DNA of 64,000 nt, from assembly GCF_021183625.1 (NCBI RefSeq), contig NZ_CP089214.1:5146001-5210000 (forward strand), given 5' to 3'. The stretch's first letter is position 1. Each line of letters begins with the position of its first letter. The translations under genes were made by a program, and so were the position numbers. Positions 55,984 to 64,000 of this stretch are shown piece after piece. Source of the stretch: Nocardia asteroides (GTDB lineage Bacteria > Actinomycetota > Actinomycetes > Mycobacteriales > Mycobacteriaceae). The notes beneath the pieces were generated by a model. That model worked only from the letters and a program-made list of their open reading frames with translations, made no database searches and was not told the origin of the DNA.

Positions 55984-56787
55984 ATGTCGCAGACCGTCGT
56001 CGTCACCGGAGCGTCGTCGGGGATCGGCCGCGCTACCGCGGCCCTGTTCCTCGCGCAGGGGTACACGGTGATCGGCACCAGCCGCGACCCGGAGCGGATC
56101 CCGGCGGCGAACCGGATCGACGGCGTCGAGTACCGGGCGCTCGACCTCGCCGACGCGGAGTCGATCGAGGCGTTCGGCACCGGCCTTCCCGCGGTGGACG
56201 TGCTGGTCAACAATGCGGGCGAGAGCCAGTCGGGCCCGCTGGAGGAGCTGCCCGCGGACGCGCTGGACCGGCTCTTCCGGATCAATGTGCTCGGCCCGGT
56301 GCGGCTCACCCAGCTGGTGCTCCCTGGGATGCGCGAGCGCGGCGCGGGCCGGGTGATCATGGTCGGCTCGATGCTGGCCAGCTTCCCGCTGGCCTACCGC
56401 TCCTCGTACGTGGCGACCAAGGCCGCGCTCAAGGGCTTCGCGCACGCGGCGCGGCTGGAGGTCTCCCCGTTCGGGGTGGCGATCAGCACGGTGGAGCCCG
56501 GATCGATCGCCACCGGGATCGGCGAGCGGCGCACCGCCTACATCGCCGCCGACTCCGCGCACCTGGCCGACTACCGGACCATGATCAGCAAGCTCGACCA
56601 CAACGAGCAGAACGGCATCGCGGCCGAGCAGGTGGCCGCGCTGATCGTGAAGGTGGCGCGGGCCCGCAGGCCGAAGCCGCTGTACGCCACCGGAAGCCGG
56701 GCACCGCTGGTCTTCGCGCTGCGCAGGCTGCTGCCCGCGGCGGCGATCCACCGGATCACCGCGCGGGCGCACGGCCTGAAGCGCTGA
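55984..56787 (+). CDS. Short-chain dehydrogenase/reductase
   Basis: 267 residues. TGASSGIGRATA is the cofactor motif, VLVNNAGESQSGP the NNAG motif, IMVGSMLASFPLAYRSSYVATK carries the active-site Ser, Tyr and Lys. The ATG at 55984 has ACGAGGAG upstream. It lies 75 bases after the ferredoxin on the same strand and may act on the P450 product, or be a separate unit: TAGGGT at 55928 is a possible promoter element. Confidence 0.92.
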   Translation: MSQTVVVTGASSGIGRATAALFLAQGYTVIGTSRDPERIPAANRIDGVEYRALDLADAESIEAFGTGLPAVDVLVNNAGESQSGPLEELPADALDRLFRINVLGPVRLTQLVLPGMRERGAGRVIMVGSMLASFPLAYRSSYVATKAALKGFAHAARLEVSPFGVAISTVEPGSIATGIGERRTAYIAADSAHLADYRTMISKLDHNEQNGIAAEQVAALIVKVARARRPKPLYATGSRAPLVFALRRLLPAAAIHRITARAHGLKR

Positions 56788-56790
56788 GCG

Positions 56791-57612
56791 TCAGCGCTTG
56801 TAGCCCACCCCGGCCACGATCAGCCGCTCCCAGATGGTGAGCTCGCGCTCGGCGCTGCCGATGGCGTCCGGGCCGGTGCTGTCCGGGCGCCACTGCACGG
56901 CGGGCACGATGCCGGGCTCGGCGATGTCCAGCCCCTCGAAGAAGGCCGCGATCTCGGAGTCGCTGCGCCAGCGGCCGCGGCCGAAGGTCTCCTGCAGCTT
57001 GCCCTCCGCGGCCTTGGTCTCCTCGTTGTCGCCGGAGCGGAAGTGCGAGATGAACAGCGCGCTGCCCGGCGCAACCTGGTCGCGCCAGAAGCGCACGATG
57101 CCGAGCGGGTTCTCCCGGTCCTCCAGGTGGTGCAGGATCGCGCTGAAGATCACCGCGACCGGCTGGTCGAAATCGATGAGCCGCCGCAACTCCGGGTGGT
57201 TGCGGATGCCATCCGGGTCGACCGCGTCGGCCTGGATCACCACGGTGTTGTCGTCGGTGGCGAGGATGGCCCTGCCGTGCGCGAGCACGATCGGGTCGTT
57301 GTCGACGTAGACCACCTTCGACCCCGCGGCGTGCCTGGCCGCGACCTGGTGCACGTTGTCCGAGGTCGGCAGCCCGCTGCCGAGGTCGATGAACTGCCTG
57401 ATGCCGTCGGCGGCGAGCTCGCGGACGGCGCGGACCAGCACGTCCCGGTTGGTTTTGGCGATGGCGACCGAACCGGGCAGGTTGTTGATGAAGTGATCAC
57501 CGATCGCCTGGTCGACCGGGTAGTTGTCCTTCCCGCCGAGCACGTAGTCGTAGACGCGGGCAATGCTTGGCTTGCTCTGGTCGATCTCGACCGAGGGGGA
57601 ATTGTCGGACAC
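56791..57612 (-). CDS. SAM-dependent methyltransferase (SAV2177/DUF574 family)
   Basis: 273 residues. The family is common in actinobacteria; its N-terminus IDQSKPSIARVYDYVLGGKDNYPVD is diagnostic. The SAM motif is FIDLGSGLPTSDNVHQ, with VVYVDNDPIVLAHGRAIL after it and FSAILHHLEDRENP as motif III. The target is unknown. The GTG at 57612 is preferred over one at 57627 because GTGAGG lies about 9 bases upstream. It is convergent with the SDR gene, 3 bases between the stops. Confidence 0.9.
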   Translation of the reverse strand: MSDNSPSVEIDQSKPSIARVYDYVLGGKDNYPVDQAIGDHFINNLPGSVAIAKTNRDVLVRAVRELAADGIRQFIDLGSGLPTSDNVHQVAARHAAGSKVVYVDNDPIVLAHGRAILATDDNTVVIQADAVDPDGIRNHPELRRLIDFDQPVAVIFSAILHHLEDRENPLGIVRFWRDQVAPGSALFISHFRSGDNEETKAAEGKLQETFGRGRWRSDSEIAAFFEGLDIAEPGIVPAVQWRPDSTGPDAIGSAERELTIWERLIVAGVGYKR

Positions 57613-57734
57613 AGGCGGGAACCTCACGTTCGATGGACCGTAATCGCCCCTATCCTAGGGCGCGGCGGGCCGCGATGACCGCGTGGTAGCTCGAAAGATA
57701 CCGCGAGGTACCGTAATTGAGCTCGACGTGGGGT

Positions 57735-59156
57735 TCAGCGCAGCCTGCGGATGTCCCCGCGCACCCGGTAGAAGCCGCCGCGGCCGGACTCGGCGATGGC
57801 GTCGACCACGTAGCGCGCGCCCGCCTCCCTGATGTCCCGGGGGAACTGCACGTTCCAGCCGTCCCGGTACCCCGGCGAGACCACCCGCACCCGCAGCCCG
57901 CCGCTCTGCTCGACGCACTCCACCACGATGCCGTCGCCCGCTCTTGTGGTCACCTCGACGGTCGAGCTCGGCGCCACCGCGGAGATCTCCGGTGCCTTGA
58001 TCGAGACGGTGCGCGGCAGCACGCCCTGCTCCGCGCCGCGGATCGCGCTCTCGGTGACGTCGAGGCAGGCCAGCGCGCCGGTGGTGGTGACGAGGTAGAG
58101 CCGGTCGGCGTGGTACTGCATGGAGTACGCGGAGCCGCAGCCGGTGCCGAGCTTCCAGAGCCGCTGCCCGCTCGCGTCGAAGCAGTACACCGAGGAGTGG
58201 TTGTCACCGGCGAAGACGTAGCGGCCGTCCGGCGAGGTGGCGCAGGAGAAGACCGCGGCGTCGCAGCGGTAGGTGATCGCGTCGGTGCCGTCCTTGCCGA
58301 TCATCCGGACATCGTTTCTGCTGGTGCCCGCGTAGACCGCGCCGGATTCCTGCCAGCCGAAGAGCACCGGGCCGGTGGGCACCTGCCAGAGCTGCTCCCC
58401 GCGCTCCAGGCCGTACTTGCTGACGCCGAGCGAATGCCCGTGGTAGACCCCGGTGTCGTCGATCCGCACCATCCACCCGGAGTCGCCGCGGCTGCGGTGC
58501 GACCAGAGCGACTCCTCCTCGTGGTCGATCACGGTGACGCCGCCCTCGCAGTCGGAGACGCCGAGGATGCCGTCGTGGATGTCGAGCCAGTAGATGTCGA
58601 CGTCGGCGGCGATCTCGTAGGCGGCGCGCGGCACCTTGCCGGAGAGGTCGTAGACCCGGCCGTCGTCGCACCCGGCGTAGATCCAGAAATCGTCCGCCAC
58701 AATGCACTTGACGGCGTCCGGGAGGCGGAAGCGGCCGGTGACGGTGCCGTCGAGGGCGAGCGTGAAGACGTCGCCGGTCTCGTTGCCGACCCAGCAGCGC
58801 TCGTCGTCGACGAAGATGCCGAAGGCGGAGGCACCGGAGTCGAAGCTCCACAGCACCGGGGCCGCCTTCGCCGTGGAGCGGGTGCTGGTGATGGTGCGCC
58901 TGGTGCCCTGCCGCTTGGCGCGCTCCCCCCGCACCGCGGGGGCGTACCCCTTGCGCACCTTCTCGCCGATCTTCTTGGCCGCCGCGGCGCGCGCCTTGTC
59001 CTCGGTGGGAAAGCCGCTGACCTTGACCTGGCCCTGGTCGCCGATCCGGCCGTACCGGATGGTCACCTGGGTGCCGGTTACGCCGACCTCGTAGAACTTG
59101 TGCGCCGAACCGTCGTCCTCGGACAGTTCCAGGTAGGTGCAGGTACCGGTCGTCAT
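57735..59156 (-). CDS. WGR-domain protein with beta-propeller
   Basis: 473 residues. Residues about 1-85 form a WGR domain (TCTYLELSEDDGSAHKFYEV, VTIRYGRIGDQGQ; here YGR) as found in PARPs and bacterial MolR. After a basic linker (RAKRQGTRRTITSTRST), residues about 95-390 look like a WD40/PQQ-type propeller with blades such as CSVYCFDASGQRLWKLGTG and GALACLDVTES. The C-terminal 60 residues are a separate beta domain. WGR domains bind DNA or RNA ends in known cases; the role here is unknown. Confidence 0.85.
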   Translation of the reverse strand: MTTGTCTYLELSEDDGSAHKFYEVGVTGTQVTIRYGRIGDQGQVKVSGFPTEDKARAAAAKKIGEKVRKGYAPAVRGERAKRQGTRRTITSTRSTAKAAPVLWSFDSGASAFGIFVDDERCWVGNETGDVFTLALDGTVTGRFRLPDAVKCIVADDFWIYAGCDDGRVYDLSGKVPRAAYEIAADVDIYWLDIHDGILGVSDCEGGVTVIDHEEESLWSHRSRGDSGWMVRIDDTGVYHGHSLGVSKYGLERGEQLWQVPTGPVLFGWQESGAVYAGTSRNDVRMIGKDGTDAITYRCDAAVFSCATSPDGRYVFAGDNHSSVYCFDASGQRLWKLGTGCGSAYSMQYHADRLYLVTTTGALACLDVTESAIRGAEQGVLPRTVSIKAPEISAVAPSSTVEVTTRAGDGIVVECVEQSGGLRVRVVSPGYRDGWNVQFPRDIREAGARYVVDAIAESGRGGFYRVRGDIRRLR

Positions 59157-59254
59157 CGTCTTGCCCCGCTTCGTCGTTCGGTCGATCTCGAGCGAGAAGG
59201 TAGCAATGCGAACCGACAAGCCGGGTGCGGCGGCGGAAGTGCCGGTCGGATAGC

Positions 59255-59272
59255 GCAAACCGTTCGGTTTGC
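59255..59272. promoter_or_regulatory. 18-bp perfect palindrome
   Basis: GCAAACCG-TT-CGGTTTGC is a perfect inverted repeat, 99 bases from the WGR start and 100 bases from the rightward gene start. No T tract follows, so an operator is more likely than a terminator. No dedicated regulator gene is adjacent. Confidence 0.5.
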
Positions 59273-59289
59273 CACGCCGATGCTGGTCG

Positions 59290-59319
59290 TTGACTAGGTG
59301 CTGCTTTCCCGCGCATAAT
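59290..59319 (+). promoter_or_regulatory. Sigma-A type promoter
   Basis: TTGACT (59290-59295), 18 bases, CATAAT (59314-59319). It drives the small membrane-protein gene at 59373 with a leader of about 45 bases. Confidence 0.65.
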
Positions 59320-59372
59320 CCGAGGAGATCACTGTTTGCGCAACGGTTGCGGAATCCTCAGGGGAGCCCCAT

Positions 59373-59654
59373 ATGGTCTTCAGCACGGCGCACGACATGT
59401 TCCTGCTCGCTCAGGTGGGCAACCCGACTCCGGAGGCGCCGCCGCTCTCCGGCGAGATCCTGCAGATGGTCAGGTACATCACCTGGTTCTCGATCCTGTC
59501 CGGGGTCGCCGGGATCACGGTCGCGGGCGGCAAGTTCGCCTGGGAGAAGTGGCACGGCAGCAGCTTCACCTCGCCGAAGATGATCGCCGGCGGCATGATC
59601 GGCGGGGTGGTGGCCACCAGCGCGGGCACCATCATGAACACGCTCATCTCCTGA
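59373..59654 (+). CDS. Small two-helix membrane protein
   Basis: 93 residues: a short N-terminus with a hydrophobic start (MVFSTAHDMFLLAQVG), a PTPEAPP linker, then two helices, MVRYITWFSILSGVAGITVAGG and MIAGGMIGGVVATSAGTIM. A family of similar proteins occurs in actinobacterial integrative elements and as chromosomal singletons, with a VirB2-pilin-like layout; this is a memory-based impression. The ATG at 59373 follows GGGGAGCCCC. An alternative ATG is at 59397. No conjugation gene is nearby. Confidence 0.7.
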   Translation: MVFSTAHDMFLLAQVGNPTPEAPPLSGEILQMVRYITWFSILSGVAGITVAGGKFAWEKWHGSSFTSPKMIAGGMIGGVVATSAGTIMNTLIS

Positions 59655-59672
59655 GCGCGCACCCCGCTGCGC

Positions 59673-59678
59673 TAGCGT
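59673..59678 (+). promoter_or_regulatory. -10 element for leaderless DUF72 gene
   Basis: TAGCGT lies 6 bases before the ATG at 59685. GGCGGG between them is a poor ribosome site. Confidence 0.45.
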
Positions 59679-59684
59679 GGCGGG

Positions 59685-60524
59685 ATGCGACTCCACGTGG
59701 GGTGTGCGATGTGGTCGCACGGGTCCTGGTTCGAGCGGCAGCCGCCTGCCGCCGAGCGGTTGCGCCGCTATGCGGAGCACTGCACCGCCGTCGAGGGCAA
59801 CACCACCTTCTACGCCACCCCGGCGCGGCGCACCGCGGAATCCTGGGCTGCCCAGCTGACCCCTGAGTTCCGCTTCTACGCCAAGCTGCCGCGCCCGGTC
59901 ACCCACGAGCACCGGCTCGGCGGCGGCGCGGCCGAGCTCGCCGCCTTCCTGGACGCCATGGAGCCGCTGGGCCCGAGCCTGCACGCGCTCTGGGTGCAGC
60001 TGCCGCCGACGTTCGGGCCGAACGACCTCGGCGCGCTCGCCGACTTCCTGCCCGCGCTGCCCGCGGGGCCGGGAATCGCGGTCGAGGTGCGGCACCCGGC
60101 CTTCTTCGAGGATGTCGAGCAGGCGCGGCGGCTGGTGCGGGTTCTGAACGCGGCGGGCGCCGAGTGGGTCACCTTCGACACCACGACGCTCTACGCCGCG
60201 CCGCCGCGCACCCCGGCCGAGCACGAGGCGTGGGGGAAGAAGCCGCGGCTGCCGCGCCGCACCCCCGCGCTCGGCCCGCACCCGGTGGTCCGCTACCACG
60301 GCCGCGACGACGCCGAGGCCACCGCCGCGGGCTGGGCGCCCTGGCTGGAGACGGTTTCGGGGTGGCTGCGGGAGGGGCGCTCGCCGACGGTCTTCGTACA
60401 CACCCCGGACAACGGCGACGCGCTCGGCCTGGCCAGGCGCTTCCACGCCGAGGTGCGGGATCTCGTCCCGGAGCTGGAGCCGCTACCCGAGCCGGAACCG
60501 GCGGAGGCCCCGACCCTGTTCTGA
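59685..60524 (+). CDS. DUF72 family protein (TIM-barrel)
   Basis: 279 residues, DUF72/YecE type. The conserved VGCAMWSHGSWF at the N-terminus, TAVEGNTTFYATP, FYAKLPRPVTHE and LHALWVQLPPTFGPN are characteristic. The fold is a TIM barrel related to xylose isomerase; the activity is unknown. The ATG appears leaderless. The C-terminus is a Pro/Glu stretch (PLPEPEPAEAP). It stands alone and is convergent with the sirtuin gene. Confidence 0.9.
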   Translation: MRLHVGCAMWSHGSWFERQPPAAERLRRYAEHCTAVEGNTTFYATPARRTAESWAAQLTPEFRFYAKLPRPVTHEHRLGGGAAELAAFLDAMEPLGPSLHALWVQLPPTFGPNDLGALADFLPALPAGPGIAVEVRHPAFFEDVEQARRLVRVLNAAGAEWVTFDTTTLYAAPPRTPAEHEAWGKKPRLPRRTPALGPHPVVRYHGRDDAEATAAGWAPWLETVSGWLREGRSPTVFVHTPDNGDALGLARRFHAEVRDLVPELEPLPEPEPAEAPTLF

Positions 60525-60564
60525 GCCGACCGCCGGTGGCGCGCCCGCCGCTGAGCCCGGCGGC

Positions 60565-61407
60565 TCAGCCCAGGCGCTCGGCGAGCGCGGCGAGCACGGG
60601 GGAGCAGCCCGCGTCGACGGTGCGGGTGGCGCACTCGTCGCCCCTGGTGCTGCCGCGGTTCACGATCACCACCGGTTTACCCTGCTTGGCCGCGTGCCGG
60701 ACGAACCGCAGCCCGGACATGACGGTCAGCGACGACCCGGCGACCAGCACCGCGTCCGCGGCGTCCACCAGCGCGAAGGCCGCGGCGACCCGGGGCTTGG
60801 GGACGTTCTCGCCGAAGTAGACGATGTCCGGCTTGAGCATCCCGCCGCAGCGCGCGCAGTCGACCATCCGGAAGGTGTCGGTGCGCGCGATCACGGCGTC
60901 CGCGTCCGGCGCGACCTCCAGCCCGTCGGCCGCGGCGGCGGCCGCGAAGCCGGGGTTGGCCGCCTCCAGCCGGTCGGCCAGCGCCATCCGGGAGATCAGC
61001 CGCTCGCAGCCGAGGCAGCGCACCCTGGCGTAGGTGCCGTGCAGGTCGATCACCGCGCGGTGCCCGGCCTTGGTGTGCAGCAGGTCGACGTTCTGCGTGA
61101 TCAGCCCGGTGACCACGCCCGCGCGCTCCAGCCGGGCCAGCGCGCGGTGGCCCGGGTTCGGCCGGGAGCCGTCCATGGTGCGCCAGCCGACGTGGTTGCG
61201 CGCCCAGTAGCGCTGCCGGAACACCGGGTCGCCGACGAACTGCTGGTAGGTCATGGGGTTGCGGGGCGGGGAGCCGGGGCCGCGGTAGTCCGGGATCCCG
61301 CTGTCGGTGGAGATCCCGGCGCCGGTGAGCACGGCGAGGCTGCGCCCGGCGAGCAGTGCTGCGACGGACTCGACGGACTCGGCGCCGCGCTCCAGGACTT
61401 CGGTCAC
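60565..61407 (-). CDS. NAD-dependent protein deacylase (sirtuin)
   Basis: 280 residues. GAGISTDSGIPDYRG binds NAD, TQNVDLLH carries the adenosine-binding Asn/Asp, and the catalytic His is in DLHGTYARVRC. The zinc site is CLGC plus CARC. The 50-residue insert between the two Cys pairs and the SGIPDYRG motif point to the SIRT4-like class II group, whose members remove acyl groups or transfer ADP-ribose. It is unrelated in strand and distance to the aldehyde dehydrogenase gene upstream except for a 21-base gap, so they may be cotranscribed. Confidence 0.95.
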   Translation of the reverse strand: MTEVLERGAESVESVAALLAGRSLAVLTGAGISTDSGIPDYRGPGSPPRNPMTYQQFVGDPVFRQRYWARNHVGWRTMDGSRPNPGHRALARLERAGVVTGLITQNVDLLHTKAGHRAVIDLHGTYARVRCLGCERLISRMALADRLEAANPGFAAAAAADGLEVAPDADAVIARTDTFRMVDCARCGGMLKPDIVYFGENVPKPRVAAAFALVDAADAVLVAGSSLTVMSGLRFVRHAAKQGKPVVIVNRGSTRGDECATRTVDAGCSPVLAALAERLG

Positions 61408-61428
61408 GAAGTCCAGCGTACGACCTGT

Positions 61429-62793
61429 TCAGGGGTGCTCGGGCGGGCTCGCCAGGTGCACAACCTTGACCGTGCTGAATTCGTCGAGCAGCTCCGGCCC
61501 GTAGCCGAAGCCGGTACCGGAGCGGCCGCGCGGCTGGGCCGCACCGCCCGGCGCCCCGCCGAAGACCGCGTTGATCTTGACCGTGCCCACCGGCAGCGCG
61601 CGCCAGGCCCGCTGCGCGTGCGCCATGTTCGCGGTGAGCACGGTGGCGGCGAGGCCGTGCTCGTCGTCGGCGGCCTCGGCCAGCCCGGTCGCGAAGTCGG
61701 GAACCACGCGCACCGGCGCGACCGGCCCGAAGGTCTCCTCGCGCAGCACCCGCATGCCCGGCTCGCACTCGGTGAGCACGGTGGCCGGGTAGTGGGCGCC
61801 GGGGCCGGGCTCACCGCCGGCCAGCACGCGGGCGCCCGCCGCGACGGCCTCGCTGACGTGCGCGTGCACGTGCGCCCGCTGCACCTCGTCGACCAGCGGC
61901 TGCGGGTCGGCGTTCCAGCGCTGCGCCGCGGCGACCAGCGCGGTCAGGAACGGCTCGGCGACGGCGCGGTGCACGTAGATCCGCTCCACCGAGACGCAGA
62001 TCTGCCCGGCGTTGGCGAAGGCGCCGAGCGCGGCCTGCTCGGCCGCCCACACCGGGTCGACATCGGCGTCGACCAGCAGCGCGTCGTTGCCGCCGTTCTC
62101 CAGCAGCACCTTGGCCCCGGTGCGCGCCGCGGCCGCCGCGATCGAGCGGCCGGTGGCGGTGCCGCCGACGTGCGCGACCACGTCGACCTCCGGCGCGGCG
62201 GCCAGCGCGGCGCCGACCTCGCCCGCGCCGCCCAGGGTCTGCAGCACGCCGTCCGGCAGGTGCGCGGCGAGCAGCTCGCCGAGCCGGGCGCCGGTGCCGG
62301 GGCAGCGCTCGCTCGGCTTGTGCAGCACCGTGTTCCCGGTGACGAGCGCGGCGCCGAGCAGCCCGCAGGCGATGGCGACCGGGTCGTTCCACGGGGTCAG
62401 CGCCGCGACGACGCCGCGCGGCTCGGGGACCATGAAGTCGGTGGCGTCGGCGCCGCCGCGCAGCGTCCGGCCGCGGTGCACCGGCCCGAGCTCGGCGTAC
62501 TGCACCAGGGTGCCCGCGCCCGCCTCGACGCCCTCCGCGCCGGAGGCGGCCGGGCGGCCGGTCTCCCGCTCCAGGATCGCGGCGAGCTCGTCGGCGTGCG
62601 CGCGCAGCGTGGCCGCGGCGGCGTGCAGCGCGGCGGCGCGCTCGGTAGCCGGGGTCGCCGCCCAGCCGGGCTGCGCGGCTCGGGCGGTGCGCAGGGCGTG
62701 CGCGATCTCGAGTTCGGTCGCGGTGCCGGGGTCGGCCGCATTTCCGTTCGTGCGGGTGCGCAGGCTCGCGAGGTCGATGTCGGTGTTGGTCAT
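61429..62793 (-). CDS. Aldehyde dehydrogenase family protein
   Basis: 454 residues, slightly short for the family (about 480). The Cys nucleophile is in NAGQICVSVERIYVH, and the general-base Glu in VLLENGGNDALLV. The NAD-fold motif and LTPWNDPVAIACGLLGAAL with HKPSERCP are conserved; the final GRSGTGFGYGPELLDEFSTVK is typical. The substrate is not predictable. The ATG opens MTNTDIDLASL. Downstream of the MFS gene on the same strand, 40 bases apart. Confidence 0.92.
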   Translation of the reverse strand: MTNTDIDLASLRTRTNGNAADPGTATELEIAHALRTARAAQPGWAATPATERAAALHAAAATLRAHADELAAILERETGRPAASGAEGVEAGAGTLVQYAELGPVHRGRTLRGGADATDFMVPEPRGVVAALTPWNDPVAIACGLLGAALVTGNTVLHKPSERCPGTGARLGELLAAHLPDGVLQTLGGAGEVGAALAAAPEVDVVAHVGGTATGRSIAAAAARTGAKVLLENGGNDALLVDADVDPVWAAEQAALGAFANAGQICVSVERIYVHRAVAEPFLTALVAAAQRWNADPQPLVDEVQRAHVHAHVSEAVAAGARVLAGGEPGPGAHYPATVLTECEPGMRVLREETFGPVAPVRVVPDFATGLAEAADDEHGLAATVLTANMAHAQRAWRALPVGTVKINAVFGGAPGGAAQPRGRSGTGFGYGPELLDEFSTVKVVHLASPPEHP

Positions 62794-62833
62794 GGGGCCG
62801 CTGTACCCCGGGCCGGGCGGGAAAACCCGCGGG

Positions 62834-64000
62834 TCAGAGTGGTTCGACCGGCTCCGGCTCGCGCAGCGGGATCTCGTCGAGGAGGAGCAGCACCAGCGCG
62901 GCGAGGAAGGCGACGGCGGCGGCGGTGTAGAAGACCGGGTGCATGGCCTCGGTGAAGCCGATCAGCACCGGGGTCCGCACCGCCTCCGGCAGCGCGGCGA
63001 TGCCGCTGGTGTCGCTGCGCAGCACGTCGAGCAGCGCCGGGTCGGTTCCGGCGGGCAGCGCCCCGCCCGCCGCCGCCAGGATCCGGGCGGGCAGCAGGCT
63101 GAAGAGCACGGTGAGGAACGCCGCCACGCCGAGCGTGCCGCCGATCTGCCGGAAGAAGGTCGCCGCCGCGGTGGAGGCGCCCATGTCCGCGCGCGGCGCG
63201 GCGTTCTGGATGGCGATGATCAGCGTCTGCAGACTGGTGCCGAGCCCGATCCCGACCAGCCCGCCGATGCCGAGCGGCAGCCACAGCGGGCTGTCGTGCG
63301 CCAGCTGGGCGAAGCAGAGCCCGCCGATCCCGACCAGCACGCTGCCGACGACCGGGAAGACCTTGTAGCGCCCGGTCATCCGGGTCACCCGCCCGGCTAC
63401 CTGCGAGCCGAGCGTGATGCCGACGACCATCGGCAGCATCATCAGCCCCGCCATCGTCGGCGAGAGGCCCTGCACCACCTGGAGGTACTGCGGCAGCATG
63501 GCGAGCCCGCCGAACATCGCGATCCCGATCAGCAGCCCGCCCGCGATCCCCGCGCTGAAGGTCCGGTTCCGGAAGAGCCGCAGCGGGATCAGCGCGGCAT
63601 CCCGCATCCGCCGCTCGACCAGGATGAACAGCGCGGTGCCCGCGGCCCCGACGCCGTAGCAGAGCAGCGCAGGCGGCGAGCTCCAGCCCCAGCTCCTGCC
63701 CTGCTCGGCGACGAGCAGCAGCGGCACCACCGCGAAGGCGAGCGCGACCGCGCCGAACCAGTCGATCCGGTGCCGCTGCGGCCGGTGCGGGGTGCTGAGC
63801 ACCTTGGCGACGACGACCAGCGCCACGATGCCGATCGGGACGTTCACCAGGAAGACCCAGCGCCAGCCGGTGAGCCCGAGCAGCGTGTCGTGCGTGGCGA
63901 AGAAGCCGCCGAGCACCGGGCCGAGCACGGTGGCGATGCCGAAGACCGTCGTGTTGTAGCCCTGGTAGCGCACCCGCTCCCGAGCGGGAACCAGGTCGGC
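62834..64000 (-). CDS. MFS multidrug transporter, 5' partial
   Basis: The 3' part of a DHA2-type (14-TM) drug exporter gene; the frame is open to the window edge, so the N-terminal helices and motif A are missing. About 388 residues remain: VLGPVLGGFF is motif C; later GNRTFSAGIAGG-type and FFRQIGGTLGVAAFLTV segments are typical EmrB/LfrA features. It ends in a short acidic EPEPVEPL. Aldehyde dehydrogenase follows 40 bases downstream. Drug or metabolite export is inferred from the family. Confidence 0.9.
   Translation of the reverse strand, partial: ADLVPARERVRYQGYNTTVFGIATVLGPVLGGFFATHDTLLGLTGWRWVFLVNVPIGIVALVVVAKVLSTPHRPQRHRIDWFGAVALAFAVVPLLLVAEQGRSWGWSSPPALLCYGVGAAGTALFILVERRMRDAALIPLRLFRNRTFSAGIAGGLLIGIAMFGGLAMLPQYLQVVQGLSPTMAGLMMLPMVVGITLGSQVAGRVTRMTGRYKVFPVVGSVLVGIGGLCFAQLAHDSPLWLPLGIGGLVGIGLGTSLQTLIIAIQNAAPRADMGASTAAATFFRQIGGTLGVAAFLTVLFSLLPARILAAAGGALPAGTDPALLDVLRSDTSGIAALPEAVRTPVLIGFTEAMHPVFYTAAAVAFLAALVLLLLDEIPLREPEPVEPL

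Overview
The window is a high-GC actinobacterial chromosome segment, most likely from Nocardia or a close relative. The 16S gene carries Nocardia-type signatures as I recall them, the rRNA operon lies directly downstream of murA, and the gene order follows the Mycobacterium tuberculosis Rv1309-Rv1343c region with insertions. These assignments rest on reading the sequence and on recalled family knowledge; no database search was made.

Layout, left: the end of the F1Fo ATP synthase operon (atpG partial, atpD, atpC, strong terminator), a DUF2550 membrane protein, a PduO-type cobalamin adenosyltransferase, murA (Asp in place of the catalytic Cys), and a complete 16S-23S-5S operon with two promoters, boxA-like motifs and no spacer tRNA. 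Next come nucS, a zinc-ribbon protein, a DivIVA-like coiled-coil protein, a methylmalonyl-CoA epimerase, a thiolase, a DUF3817 protein, a redox-inactive thioredoxin-TPR protein, a 21-bp minisatellite, and glgB-glgE. A small accessory block (GNAT, XRE-TPR regulator, three overlapping small genes) separates glgE from glgP.

Middle: glgP, a purine permease, a DinG-type helicase, pncA and pncB (NAD salvage), clpS, DUF2017, a P1 peptidase, the mec-cysO-cysM cysteine module, a rhomboid protease, a cyclic-nucleotide phosphodiesterase of the Rv1339 class, rph, rdgB and two membrane proteins. CysO here runs 13 residues past its Gly-Gly, so the neighbouring JAMM protease may have to mature it.

Right: a mostly accessory, regulator-rich region. 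It holds an SDR, an MFS pump with a fused winged-helix domain, a secreted HNH nuclease coupled to a low-complexity protein that may start at ATA, PhoU, two OhrR-type MarR regulators, a small membrane/CsbD stress cluster with a SigF/B-like promoter, a VirS-MymA-like AraC/monooxygenase pair, an F420-type reductase, a CGNR regulator, a bile-acid-symporter-family transporter, a TetR-controlled P450-ferredoxin-SDR set, a SAM methyltransferase, a WGR-propeller protein, DUF72, a sirtuin, an aldehyde dehydrogenase and the 3' part of an MFS gene cut by the window edge.

Recurrent themes: many genes appear leaderless (TANNNT 6-7 bases before an ATG/GTG with no Shine-Dalgarno), operons are tightly coupled by 4-base NTGA overlaps, and three convergent gene pairs share one CTAG as both stop codons. 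I see no insertion sequence, prophage, CRISPR array or tRNA.
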